Positions 7,572 to 15,789 of a DNA stretch of 17,883 bases are shown piece after piece. Position numbers and translations under genes: made by a program. Source of the stretch: Sulfurimonas sp. (GTDB taxonomy: Bacteria > Campylobacterota > Campylobacteria > Campylobacterales > Sulfurimonadaceae); NCBI GenBank assembly GCA_022712845.1, contig JAFLJV010000014.1:1-17883 (forward strand), written 5' to 3'. The notes under the pieces are model-generated. The model was given only the letters and a program-made list of their open reading frames with translations. It was not told where the DNA came from and made no database searches. Position 1 is the stretch's first letter. Every line of letters begins with the position of its first letter.

Positions 7572-9721
7572 TATAGTATCTCACGAATCCCTTTAACATT
7601 AGGAGCAGAGAGAACACCCTCTCCCTCTAGTTGTTCTATAAGCCTAGCAGAGCGGTTATAGCCGATTTGTAGTTTTCTTTGTAGATATGAGATAGAAGTT
7701 TTTCTATCATTTAAAATGATATTTTTTGCATCGAGGTAGAGTAAATCTAATTCTTCATAACTCTCACTCGCAGAGCTGCTTACTTCATTTTCTTCCACTA
7801 AGAAGCTTTTATCGTAGTTTGGTTCTCTTTGAGATTTTATAAACTCTACTATTCTTTCTATTTCTGCTTCTGTACTCCATGGGGCGTGGAGTCTAACAAG
7901 CCCAGTAGAGCCAGGAGGAGTGAAAAGCATATCACCTTTACCTAGTAATGATTCAGCACCCATTTGGTCTAGGATGATTTTAGAATCAATTTTTTGCCCT
8001 ACTCTGTATGATATACGAGATGGTAAATTTGCTTTTATAAGCCCTGTTACAACATCTACAGATGGTCTTTGTGTAGCTACTATTAGATGTATTCCAGAAG
8101 CTCTTGCCATTTGTGCAAGTCTTGCAATGGAATGTTCAACATCTTTTCCGCTTGTCATCATTAAGTCAGCTAACTCATCTATGATTACAACTATATAAGG
8201 AAAATGTTCTCCACCCTCTTTTTTAACTTTTTCATTATAGTTTTCTATATTTTTAGTTCTTGTCTCACTCATAAGCTCATAACGACGCTCCATCTCTGAA
8301 ACCATATTGTTTAGAGCTACTATTGCTTGTTTTGCTTTTGTTATAACTGGAGTTAAGAGATGAGGAATGTCATTATAGATTGAAAACTCAAGCATTTTAG
8401 GGTCTATCATAAGTAGTCTAAGTTGATCTGGGGAATTTTTATATAAAAGTGAGAGTATCATAGAATTTATTCCTACACTTTTACCACTTCCTGTTGTTCC
8501 AGCTATTAACAAGTGAGGAAGCTTTTTAAGATCAGTAATGAAAGGTTTTCCAACTATATCTTTACCAAGAGCAATAGTAAGTGGAGATGATGACTCTTTA
8601 AAAAGTTTGCTATCAAGTAGTTCTCTTAAATAAATTGTATCTACTGTTTGATTTGGTATCTCAATGCCAACTACATCTTTTCCAGGTATTGGAGCTTGTA
8701 TACGAATAGTTTCAGCTGAGAGTGCCATTGCTAAATCATCTTGAAGATTTAGTATTTTGCTCACTTTAACATTTGCAGCAGGTTTAAACTCAAATGTAGA
8801 AACTACTGGACCAGCATAAGTTCTTACAACATCACCATCTATCTTAAAGTGAGCTAGTTTTTCTATAAGGTACTGTATCTTTTCATCAACCTCAGATTCA
8901 TCTACATTATGAGTTTTAACACTTACTTTTTGTAAAAAATCAACACTTGGAAGTTTAAAATTTTTCGGTTTTTCAACTTTACCTTTTTCTATTGTTTCTA
9001 AAAGTTTTTTATTTTCTTCAAGCTCATCTACAATCAAAGCATTTTTTTGCTCTTTAATATCTTTTGCTAAATCTAAAAGATTATTTTGTTGTTTTTCTGA
9101 AGTTTTATTCTCTTTTTTTGTTTGTGATATTAAAGAGGGTTCTTCTCTTCTTAGATAACTTGGCTTATCTATCTCTTGTTCAAAATTTTCTTCTACTACG
9201 ACAGAAGAAGGCGTAGAACTGTTCTCTTGTGTTTGTATCTTTTTAACAGTTTCTTTTGAAGAAAAAAGTTTTTTTAGATTTTGTAAAAATATGTCTACAA
9301 TCTCATGAATACTTTTATCAACTATTATAACTATAGACACTAAAGTGATTATCAACCAAAATACCCAAAGTCCAAACAGTCCAATATATGGAGATAAAAA
9401 ATCTACAAAATTACCAGCTACTGAACCTCTTAATTCATTTGACACTAAGATTGCTTGAGCTAGTAAAAAAGAGAAGAAAATTAAAAAGGAGCTAACAGAT
9501 AGCTCAAATTTTCTTATATTTAAAACACTATTTTTATAAAAATAATATAAAGGAGTTAAAAAAATAAATATATATATATACGATAAATATCCAAAAAGTT
9601 CATGGTTGTATAAAGCAAAAGTGGTCCCATATTTTCCCATCAGAGCTGTATCACCTAGAATTGTGGCAAATCCTAAATAAATCAGTAAACCAAAAGCTAT
9701 TATAAATATAGTATCTCTCAA
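7571..9721 (-). CDS. ftsK: DNA translocase FtsK
   Basis: FtsK pumps chromosomal DNA through the closing septum and, in Campylobacterota, works with the single recombinase XerH at difH to resolve chromosome dimers. The 716-residue protein has four membrane helices (about 4-22, 41-60, 74-93, 111-134), a short polar linker rich in Lys/Glu/Gln (about 150-255) in place of the very long E. coli linker, then the motor: Walker A GTTGSGKS at 408-415, Walker B VVIIDE at 511-516 and the ARMAQMARASGIHL-like segment at 533-546. The DNA-reading gamma winged helix is at about 655-716 (SYLQRKLQIGYNRSARLIE). The start is a TTG, supported by AAGGAAG (9728-9734) six bases upstream; an ATG four bases before it is out of frame. 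It lies 64 nt after flgL in the same direction, an arrangement also known in Campylobacter jejuni. Confidence 0.96.
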   Translation of the reverse strand: MRDTIFIIAFGLLIYLGFATILGDTALMGKYGTTFALYNHELFGYLSYIYIFIFLTPLYYFYKNSVLNIRKFELSVSSFLIFFSFLLAQAILVSNELRGSVAGNFVDFLSPYIGLFGLWVFWLIITLVSIVIIVDKSIHEIVDIFLQNLKKLFSSKETVKKIQTQENSSTPSSVVVEENFEQEIDKPSYLRREEPSLISQTKKENKTSEKQQNNLLDLAKDIKEQKNALIVDELEENKKLLETIEKGKVEKPKNFKLPSVDFLQKVSVKTHNVDESEVDEKIQYLIEKLAHFKIDGDVVRTYAGPVVSTFEFKPAANVKVSKILNLQDDLAMALSAETIRIQAPIPGKDVVGIEIPNQTVDTIYLRELLDSKLFKESSSPLTIALGKDIVGKPFITDLKKLPHLLIAGTTGSGKSVGINSMILSLLYKNSPDQLRLLMIDPKMLEFSIYNDIPHLLTPVITKAKQAIVALNNMVSEMERRYELMSETRTKNIENYNEKVKKEGGEHFPYIVVIIDELADLMMTSGKDVEHSIARLAQMARASGIHLIVATQRPSVDVVTGLIKANLPSRISYRVGQKIDSKIILDQMGAESLLGKGDMLFTPPGSTGLVRLHAPWSTEAEIERIVEFIKSQREPNYDKSFLVEENEVSSSASESYEELDLLYLDAKNIILNDRKTSISYLQRKLQIGYNRSARLIEQLEGEGVLSAPNVKGIREIL

Positions 9722-9763
9722 ACATAACTTCCTTATATGTGTTAATTAAAAAGAAGTATAGCT

Positions 9764-9786
9764 AAAACTATTCCACAAACAGTTTT
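9764..9786 (-). terminator. Weak hairpin after flgL
   Basis: AAAACT at 9764-9769 and AGTTTT at 9781-9786 can pair around an 11-nt loop directly at the flgL stop codon. The stem is short and mostly A/T, so at most it would attenuate read-through into ftsK, 64 nt away. Confidence 0.25.
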
Positions 9787-11864
9787 TATAGATAGTTTAC
9801 TAAACTCAACTGAGAAACTCTACCAACTGTTGATAACATTGCTTCATAATTTATATTTAGTTGAGTCAACCTTAAAGAAGCTTCAGCCAAATCTGTATCG
9901 ATAACAGAAGACCTTAAGCTCATAGTACTTATTCTTAAAAGTTCTGTTCTCTCTATGGATGTATTTAAAGCATTTGATTGTGAACCAACTTGTGCATGTG
10001 CTCTTGATATATGATCTTGTAAATCATCTAACATTGCAAGTGCATTTTCAATACCAACATTTCTAACATCGCCGCTAGATCCATCAGGATATAGTTTATA
10101 GTTTTCAACTGCAGTTATAATGTCATCTAGATTTTCAAAAAAATTAGTTTTTGGGTCTCTTACTGTCAAACTATTGTTTGTATTAAAAGTCATTACTGAT
10201 GCTGGATTAGAAAAATCACCACTATTTGAGTCATATAAAGCAATTCTTGCTGATGTATTTCCTGTACCTCTTTCTTCAAAAACTATCTTACCATCATGAC
10301 TTAGGGATGTCTTACCCAAAAGCACAGAAGTATTAATAGCTGTATCGTATTCAGCTGGTGTACTAGGAGCAGAAGCTGGGAGGTTATCTGTAACAACCAT
10401 ATTTACAACATCCATCAATTGTCTATATGTCATATCATCCGCATCTATAGCAGTTCTTGGCGTATTAGCACCATATATACTATATGTAGAAGCACCCACT
10501 GTAAATGTAGAACCAGCAGTTGAAAAATTTATTTGTGCTGAGTATGCTACACCATTAATATCAACACCTTCTAAATTAAAAACTTTACCATTTAATGAAC
10601 CAGCTGTAGCAACTTCTGATATCTTTGTTGAATTTGTAGCAAAAGCATTTGTTTCATTTACAATTTGTGAAATTGATGATGAAACCTTAATCCCATCCAC
10701 ATCAAATTGTGTTCTATCATATACTGTACCCTCTATGATATTGGTACCAGCTACACCACTCGCAGAATTTAAAGATGATTTTATAAACTCTTTTATATGT
10801 AAGTCTGGATTGGTCGCTGTAGATGTAGCAAGCATAATTTTATTAAAATCATTTTCACCAACACCTAAATCATCTATGCTAGTTACATTTGCAGCAGCTC
10901 CACCTGAAAAGTCAGTTGCTCCAACCATATGAAAATCAATCTTACTTGAACCTTTCATTTTATCCTCAATGACTATTTGACCATTTGGATTTAAACTAAC
11001 ATTTACAACATTTAAACCTGGAGAATTACCATAAAGATTACCTATCTGAGATAAAAGTGAGTCAACTGAATTATCATCACGCATACTTATCTGTTGCTCA
11101 AAAGAGTCACCATTACTTTTTGTTCCTCTTATATAGAAAAAATGCTTCAATGTAACATTATCAATAATATTATCAGTATCACCCATTAAGTCTCTAATAG
11201 TACTACTTGCAGTTATAGGACCGCTATCTGTATCACTTGCACTTTGTAATGCTGGATATTTCCCAATAAGATTTACTTGAGATACATTTGTTGTAATTTC
11301 TCTTCTAACAAGACTTTTTTCACCTAAAAAAAGGTCTTCTCCACTTATATTATACTGTTGTTTAGTTCTTGAACCTGTAAAAGCATTTAACGTAGTATCA
11401 TTTCCTACATACTCTCCATCTGCTGCAATAGGTTTTACATCAACAGCAGAACCAGAAAATAGATATTGTCCATTAATAGATGTGTTTGCTAGATTTATAA
11501 AGTGGTCTTCTAAACTTCTTAACTCACTTGCTATCGAGTCAAGTGAAACATTACTGTTTGTTCCATTTGCTGCTTGAATAAGAAGAGTTCTTGTATTATT
11601 TATGGTTGTTTCAAACTCGTTTAGTACTACATCTGCCTGATTTGACATTTTATAAGCACTTTCACTACTCTTTTTTATCTGTTCAAGTACAACAATTTCA
11701 TTATCAAGCTTCATAGTATCAGAGAATGTTATCACATCATCTTTTGCATATTGAATTTTTAAACCAGATGCTATTTGTTTGTTAACATCAAATAAATTTT
11801 TAGTTAGTAAAGCATTATTATCACCAAAAATATTTTTATAATACATGTTAGATGTAATTCTCAT
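9786..11864 (-). CDS. flgL: Flagellar hook-associated protein 3 (hook-filament junction protein)
   Basis: FlgL forms the second ring of the junction between hook and flagellin filament and is exported by the flagellar type III apparatus. The N-terminal flagellin-like D0/D1 part (about 1-145: MRITSNMYYKN, QIASGLKIQYAKDD, ANTSINGQYLFSGS) and the C-terminal helix (about 610-692: HAQVGSQSNALNTS, SSVIDTDLAEA, ending in LSLVNYL) are conserved. The central 460 residues are a variable Ser/Thr/Asn/Gly-rich surface domain. At 692 residues it is far longer than E. coli FlgL (317) but of the order usual for Campylobacterota. No signal peptide, as expected for flagellar export. The start is fixed by a strong AGGAGGTG ribosome-binding site. 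A sigma-54-type promoter lies about 50 nt upstream, matching the middle stage of flagellar assembly. Confidence 0.95.
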   Translation of the reverse strand: MRITSNMYYKNIFGDNNALLTKNLFDVNKQIASGLKIQYAKDDVITFSDTMKLDNEIVVLEQIKKSSESAYKMSNQADVVLNEFETTINNTRTLLIQAANGTNSNVSLDSIASELRSLEDHFINLANTSINGQYLFSGSAVDVKPIAADGEYVGNDTTLNAFTGSRTKQQYNISGEDLFLGEKSLVRREITTNVSQVNLIGKYPALQSASDTDSGPITASSTIRDLMGDTDNIIDNVTLKHFFYIRGTKSNGDSFEQQISMRDDNSVDSLLSQIGNLYGNSPGLNVVNVSLNPNGQIVIEDKMKGSSKIDFHMVGATDFSGGAAANVTSIDDLGVGENDFNKIMLATSTATNPDLHIKEFIKSSLNSASGVAGTNIIEGTVYDRTQFDVDGIKVSSSISQIVNETNAFATNSTKISEVATAGSLNGKVFNLEGVDINGVAYSAQINFSTAGSTFTVGASTYSIYGANTPRTAIDADDMTYRQLMDVVNMVVTDNLPASAPSTPAEYDTAINTSVLLGKTSLSHDGKIVFEERGTGNTSARIALYDSNSGDFSNPASVMTFNTNNSLTVRDPKTNFFENLDDIITAVENYKLYPDGSSGDVRNVGIENALAMLDDLQDHISRAHAQVGSQSNALNTSIERTELLRISTMSLRSSVIDTDLAEASLRLTQLNINYEAMLSTVGRVSQLSLVNYL

Positions 11865-11913
11865 AATGCACCTCCTGATATTCTTAAAAATTATACTACA
11901 TTATATGATTAGT

Positions 11914-11929
11914 AGCAATATAAGTTCCA
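11914..11929 (-). promoter_or_regulatory. Sigma-54 (RpoN) promoter of flgL
   Basis: On the minus strand the sequence reads TGGAAC, five bases, TTGCT, that is GG-N10-GC with the flanks typical of Campylobacterota RpoN promoters. Transcription should begin near 11904, leaving a leader of about 40 nt with the AGGAGGTG site. This places flgL under RpoN and the FlgRS system, as expected for hook-stage genes. Confidence 0.75.
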
Positions 11930-11936
11930 TTGTTAC

Positions 11937-11965
11937 AATATCGGCAAAAAATTATTTACTTTTTA
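11937..11965 (-). promoter_or_regulatory. Possible sigma-28 (FliA) promoter upstream of flgL
   Basis: On the minus strand TAAA (11962-11965) and GCCGATATT (11937-11945) are separated by 16 nt. The -10-like element matches FliA sites well, while the spacing is one longer than the E. coli ideal. It overlaps the upstream flank of the RpoN site, suggesting either two-stage expression or coincidence. Confidence 0.4.
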
Positions 11966-12010
11966 CTTTCACTATATTTTAAGTAATAAAGCATTATCAT
12001 TTCACTTCTT

Positions 12011-12096
12011 GCCAGAGTGGTGGAATGGTATACACGGCGGATTCAAAATCCGCTGCCTTCACAGGCTTAGGGGTTCAAATCCCCTCTCTGGTACCA
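12011..12096 (+). tRNA. tRNA-Leu, anticodon CAA
   Basis: A complete class II tRNA reads UUG codons. The acceptor stem is GCCAGAG against CTCTGGT, followed by A73 and an encoded CCA. The anticodon stem GCGGA/TCCGC encloses TTCAAAA, giving CAA. The long variable arm has its own stem GCCT/AGGC, which marks a leucine or serine tRNA, and the T stem is GGGG/CCCC around TTCAAAT. The first acceptor pair is G1 with U72 rather than the usual G-C. It is read divergently from flgL and precedes flgA by 57 nt. Confidence 0.97.
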
Positions 12097-12123
12097 TAAA
12101 TAAATTAAAAATAAAATACATGC

Positions 12124-12129
12124 TAGAAT
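12124..12129 (+). promoter_or_regulatory. Extended -10 box before flgA
   Basis: TGC precedes TAGAAT, an extended -10 pattern, 24 nt before the flgA ATG. Transcription would start about 12137 with a very short leader holding AAGAGA as ribosome-binding site. This suggests vegetative rather than RpoN or FliA transcription of flgA. Confidence 0.5.
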
Positions 12130-12153
12130 GATGAAAAAATTTAAGAGATAAAA

Positions 12154-13023
12154 ATGTTAATAAAATATTTAATTTTAATTCTTCTATCTATAAGTCTATA
12201 TGCAAATACCACCCTTAAAAACACTTACTATGTAGATTCTCGTATTATAAATCTCTCTATATTACTACCTATATCTGAAAATGACTCTAAAATTTTAACT
12301 ATAGGAAAACATAAACACAGCAAGAGAGTAAAAGCAAAAGAGTTAATAAAAATACTAGAAAATCATGGTTTTAAAGAGTATAAGTTTAAAGGAAACTATA
12401 TAAACTTTATACTTAAAAGCCCAATAGATACAACAAAAATTAAAGAAAATATCATACAGTACTACTACGAACAGTATGATGAGATAGATATTAAGGGTGT
12501 TTTTGTACAACCAAGATCATATATAGATAAATTACCTCAAGATTATGTTGTTAATTTTAGAAAAAAAGATTTTTTATCAAAAAGTGCGACTATAAACATT
12601 AAAACAAACAAAAATCAAAAGATTTTTTTTAATTATATTATTACAGCTTCATTACCAGTATACATAAGCAAAGAAAAAATCAGAAAAAGTGTTGAATTAT
12701 CAGCTATGAATAGCACTAGAAAAAATATAACTTTAGATAAGTTTAGAGCAAAACCTATACAAAATATAGATGATAATTCTCTTCAAACAAAACGTCATAT
12801 AAATAAAGGGAAAATCTTAACTATTAGAGATATAGAAACTCTTAGTGTAGTAAAAAGAAAATCTCTTATAGGTATAGATTTATATGATAACAACATAGTT
12901 ATAACTTTTACTGCAAAAGCCTTAGAAGATGGAAAAATAGGTGATATTATAAAGGTTCAAAAAAAAGATGGAAAAAAAATAGAAGTTAAAGTTATTGGTA
13001 AAAATAGAGCAGAAATAAAATAA
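12154..13023 (+). CDS. flgA: Flagellar basal-body P-ring assembly chaperone FlgA
   Basis: FlgA is a periplasmic chaperone needed for polymerisation of FlgI into the P ring around the rod. A Sec signal peptide is seen at residues 1-17 (hydrophobic run then LYA, cleavage before NTT). The C-terminal third carries the SAF-like FlgA core: ISKEKIRKSVELSA, then NKGKILTIRDIE (the 'G..l...di' step), and the family ending EDGKIGDIIKVQKKDGKKIEVKV. The middle (about 40-170) is poorly conserved and rich in Lys, Ile and Asn. Length 289 is longer than the 219 of Salmonella FlgA, consistent with an N-terminal extension. In Campylobacter jejuni flgA also sits directly before ubiX, coaD, tmk and hisS; here an antiporter gene is interposed. 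Confidence 0.9.
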   Translation: MLIKYLILILLSISLYANTTLKNTYYVDSRIINLSILLPISENDSKILTIGKHKHSKRVKAKELIKILENHGFKEYKFKGNYINFILKSPIDTTKIKENIIQYYYEQYDEIDIKGVFVQPRSYIDKLPQDYVVNFRKKDFLSKSATINIKTNKNQKIFFNYIITASLPVYISKEKIRKSVELSAMNSTRKNITLDKFRAKPIQNIDDNSLQTKRHINKGKILTIRDIETLSVVKRKSLIGIDLYDNNIVITFTAKALEDGKIGDIIKVQKKDGKKIEVKVIGKNRAEIK

Positions 13024-13033
13024 AATAATATTA

Positions 13034-13039
13034 TATAAT
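13034..13039 (+). promoter_or_regulatory. Possible -10 box before the antiporter gene
   Basis: An exact TATAAT lies 36 nt before the ATG at 13076 in a 52-nt gap after flgA, so the antiporter may have its own promoter. The surroundings are very A/T rich, which weakens the call. Confidence 0.4.
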
Positions 13040-13075
13040 GTATTTTAATGATATACTTAATTAAAAAAGATAATT

Positions 13076-14674
13076 ATGCTTGAGATTATAGTCGCATCTA
13101 TATTTATTGCTACATTTTTAAATTTACTTCTTAAAAAAATTAAAATACCTATTATTATTGGCTATATAACTACTGGAACTATAATAGCATATATGTACGG
13201 CTTACATAGTGCAGCTAACTCTCATGAACTTAAAATTATCGCAGAGTTTGGTGTAGTTTTTTTAATGTTTACCATAGGGCTAGAGTTTTCAGTAAGACAT
13301 CTTATAAAGATGAAAAAAGAAGTATTTGTTTTTGGTGCACTTCAAGTAACAATTACCGCATCTATTATTTCTTTATGTGCAGCTTATATATTTGATTTTG
13401 ATAGTAAGAGTGCCATAATTATAGGTGCTGGTCTTGCTTTGTCTTCTACCGCCATAGTACTAAAACTTTTAAATGAAAGTGGAGACATAAACAAAGAATA
13501 TGGTCGTAAAACATTAGGTATATTGCTTTTTCAAGATTTAGCGGTGATACCTATATTTTTAATGATTACTATTTTTTCCATCAAAGACACATCTACAACA
13601 TCTTTACTTTTTGAAATCTTGATTGGTGGAGTATTACTTTTTTTAGCATTATGGATTATAGGAAAATATTTATTAGAACCATTTTTATATCATGTTTCAA
13701 AAACAAACTCAAATGAAATTTTTGTAGGCTCTGTTTTACTTTTAGTTTTTGGTGCATCATATTTAGCACATACTCTTGGATTTTCATACTCACTTGGAGC
13801 ATTTGCAGCTGGCATGATGATAGCTGAGACACACTATAAACACCAAGTTGAAGCAGATTTAATTCCATTTAGAGATTTGCTCTTAGGTTTATTTTTTATA
13901 ACAGTTGGTATGCAAATAGACTTCCATTTAATTCAAAACTATCTTCTAGCTATCACCCTACTATTATTTGCTCTGATACTACTCAAAGTGGGTATTATAT
14001 ATGTTATTTTAATTTTTTCAACTGTGAAAAGAGTAGCCTTAAAATCTGCTATTACTCTATTTCAATTAGGTGAATTTGGTCTTGTTGTTTTTGAACTAGC
14101 AAATGTAAACTCACTTATAGACTCTACAATTTCACAAATTTTGATAGTTACTATAGTTATATCTATGGTTTTAACACCTTTAATATTAAGAAACATCTCA
14201 TCTATCGTGGATAAGTTTTTTTCAAATACAGATACAAAATCATCATCTGAACATTTAGAATGTATGCAATCAAACCATGTTGTCCTTATAGGTTATGGAA
14301 GACTTGGTAAAAATATAGCTAACTTACTTGAGAAACAAAACATGGATTATATAGCAATAGAGCAAAATATTGAAGAGGTAAAAAAAGCCCAAAAGCAAGG
14401 TAAACCTGTTATTTATGGTAATGCATCACAAAAAAATATTCTTACCGCCATGCATATTCAATCAGCTTCTACCGTTATTATATCACTTGGAAATAGTGAA
14501 AAAATGTATTTAATTTGTAGTGCTGTAAATAGTTTAACATCAAGTGCTAAAATCATTGTTAAAGTAAATATGCATGAAGAGAAAAAAGTTTTATCAGATT
14601 TAAACTTATCACATATTATTGTAGAAACAGAAGAGACTGCTAGAAGTATGTTTGAAGAGATTAAAAGTGTTTAA
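13076..14674 (+). CDS. Kef-type monovalent cation:proton antiporter (CPA2 family) with RCK domain
   Basis: The protein has 532 residues. Residues 1-375 form a dozen or so membrane helices of the Na+/H+ exchanger fold, including AEFGVVFLMFTIGLEF (56-71) and the conserved FQDLAVIPI (152-160) whose Asp is a CPA2 hallmark. From about 400 a regulator-of-K+-conductance N-domain (TrkA-N) follows with the nucleotide-binding loop GYGRLG at 406-411 and the acidic end of the second strand at about Glu428. It should exchange K+ or Na+ for protons across the inner membrane under control of nucleotide or a thiol ligand. It is shorter than E. coli KefB/KefC (about 600-620) and shows no obvious extra C-terminal domain, so glutathione gating is not to be assumed. 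It lies between flgA and ubiX, where related genomes I recall lack it. Confidence 0.9.
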   Translation: MLEIIVASIFIATFLNLLLKKIKIPIIIGYITTGTIIAYMYGLHSAANSHELKIIAEFGVVFLMFTIGLEFSVRHLIKMKKEVFVFGALQVTITASIISLCAAYIFDFDSKSAIIIGAGLALSSTAIVLKLLNESGDINKEYGRKTLGILLFQDLAVIPIFLMITIFSIKDTSTTSLLFEILIGGVLLFLALWIIGKYLLEPFLYHVSKTNSNEIFVGSVLLLVFGASYLAHTLGFSYSLGAFAAGMMIAETHYKHQVEADLIPFRDLLLGLFFITVGMQIDFHLIQNYLLAITLLLFALILLKVGIIYVILIFSTVKRVALKSAITLFQLGEFGLVVFELANVNSLIDSTISQILIVTIVISMVLTPLILRNISSIVDKFFSNTDTKSSSEHLECMQSNHVVLIGYGRLGKNIANLLEKQNMDYIAIEQNIEEVKKAQKQGKPVIYGNASQKNILTAMHIQSASTVIISLGNSEKMYLICSAVNSLTSSAKIIVKVNMHEEKKVLSDLNLSHIIVETEETARSMFEEIKSV

Positions 14675-14769
14675 TATACTAAATTAAAATAAAAAATTTT
14701 TCTATAATAACTTTTTAGATAAAATAATAAAATTAAAAAAAAACAATGCTAAAACATAGCGGAGAAAAA

Positions 14770-15288
14770 ATGAAGTTAATTGTAGCTACAAGTGGAGCTA
14801 GTGGAGTAAATCTAGGTCTTAAGATGCTTAAACTACTTCCAAAAAAGATAGATAAACATTTTATAATGACAAAAAACTCTGAAGTGGTTTTAGAAAAAGA
14901 GATGAATACCACTTATCATAACAACGAAAATATTTCTGCAAGTATCTCTTCTGGCTCATTTGGTGGTGACGCTATGATTATTGCACCTTGTAGTATGAAT
15001 ACTTTAGCAAAAATAGCTTGTGGAATCTCTGATAATTTAGTTACAAGATGTGCAAGTGTAATGATAAAAGAGCATAAAAAACTAATCCTTGCTCCAAGAG
15101 AGATGCCATTTTCTGCTATAGCCTTAGAAAACATGCAAAAATTGGCAATACTAGGTGTAATTATCGCACCACCTGTTATGGCTTATTACTCTGAGCAAAA
15201 TACTCTTGATGAAATGGAAAATTTTATTATAGGTAAGTGGTTTGATTTACTTAATATAGAAAATAGCTTATATAAAAGATGGGAATAA
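14770..15288 (+). CDS. ubiX: Flavin prenyltransferase UbiX
   Basis: UbiX joins dimethylallyl monophosphate to FMN to make prenylated FMN, the cofactor of UbiD-type decarboxylases used in quinone synthesis. I start it at 14770 (172 residues) because GGAG at 14761-14764 is correctly spaced to this ATG, whereas the in-frame ATG at 14746 has no ribosome-binding site and would add eight residues before the family's usual beginning MKLIVATSGASG. The flavin-binding SGASG (8-12), PCSMNTLAKIA (73-83), the SDNLVTR segment (87-93) and the LAPREMP loop (107-113, Arg110) are present. It is a little shorter than the typical 185-200. The coaD ATG follows 9 nt after the stop. No ubiD partner is in the window. 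Confidence 0.93.
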   Translation: MKLIVATSGASGVNLGLKMLKLLPKKIDKHFIMTKNSEVVLEKEMNTTYHNNENISASISSGSFGGDAMIIAPCSMNTLAKIACGISDNLVTRCASVMIKEHKKLILAPREMPFSAIALENMQKLAILGVIIAPPVMAYYSEQNTLDEMENFIIGKWFDLLNIENSLYKRWE

Positions 15289-15297
15289 TTACAATAT

Positions 15298-15789
15298 ATG
15301 AATAAAATTGCACTCTACCCTGGAACTTTTGACCCTATTACAAATGGGCATTACGATATCATAGAAAGAGCTTTAAGGCTTTTTGATGAAGTTATAGTTG
15401 CTGTAGCTATTTCAGAAGATAAAAAGCCTATGTTCACTTTGGAAGAACGAATTGAGATGACTCAAAAAGCTGTTAGTGATTTAAAAAATGTAAGAGTTGT
15501 TGGTTTTGACAACTTAACAGTTGAATTAGCAAAAACTCATGATGCAAGTATCATCATTAGAGGTCTTAGAGCCGTGAGTGATTTTGAATATGAACTACAA
15601 CTTGGTTATTTAAACAACTCTTTAGATGATAGTATTGAAACTGTATACCTTATGCCTAAACTTAAACATGCTTTTATCAGCTCATCAATTGTTAGAAATC
15701 TTCTTAAGTTTAATGGAAAAACAAATCATTTACTTCCAAGTGAAGTTCAAAAAATCATAGGGGGTATGACTTCATGTACATTGCCATAG
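15298..15789 (+). CDS. coaD: Phosphopantetheine adenylyltransferase
   Basis: CoaD transfers AMP from ATP to 4'-phosphopantetheine, the penultimate step of coenzyme A synthesis. At 163 residues it has the standard family length. The nucleotidyltransferase motif YPGTFDPITNGH (7-18, Thr10 and His18), Lys42, IIRGLRAVSDFEYE (86-99, Arg88 and Arg91) and ISSSIVR (127-133) all sit where E. coli CoaD has them. The last 16 nt overlap the start of tmk in another frame, so the genes are surely cotranscribed. The order ubiX-coaD-tmk-hisS is the one known from Campylobacter. Confidence 0.97.
   Translation: MNKIALYPGTFDPITNGHYDIIERALRLFDEVIVAVAISEDKKPMFTLEERIEMTQKAVSDLKNVRVVGFDNLTVELAKTHDASIIIRGLRAVSDFEYELQLGYLNNSLDDSIETVYLMPKLKHAFISSSIVRNLLKFNGKTNHLLPSEVQKIIGGMTSCTLP

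Noticed and set aside
9725..9727. Alternative ATG start four bases before the ftsK TTG.
   Set aside because: It reads in a different frame and lies too close to the AAGGAAG site; the TTG has correct spacing and gives the expected N-terminal membrane helix.
11890..11905. Two TATAAT hexamers on the minus strand upstream of flgL.
   Set aside because: They fall at or downstream of the inferred RpoN start in very A/T-rich DNA; the RpoN site explains the promoter better.
13656..13868. Minus-strand open frame inside the antiporter gene (also 14916-15134 in ubiX, 5835-6074 in fumC, 7920-8198 in ftsK, 10735-10932 in flgL).
   Set aside because: All are antisense shadows of confident genes, without start signals or recognisable protein features.
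14748..14760. GCTA/TAGC mini-hairpin just before the ubiX ribosome-binding site.
   Set aside because: A four-pair stem with a five-base loop is too weak and too frequent by chance to call a regulatory element.
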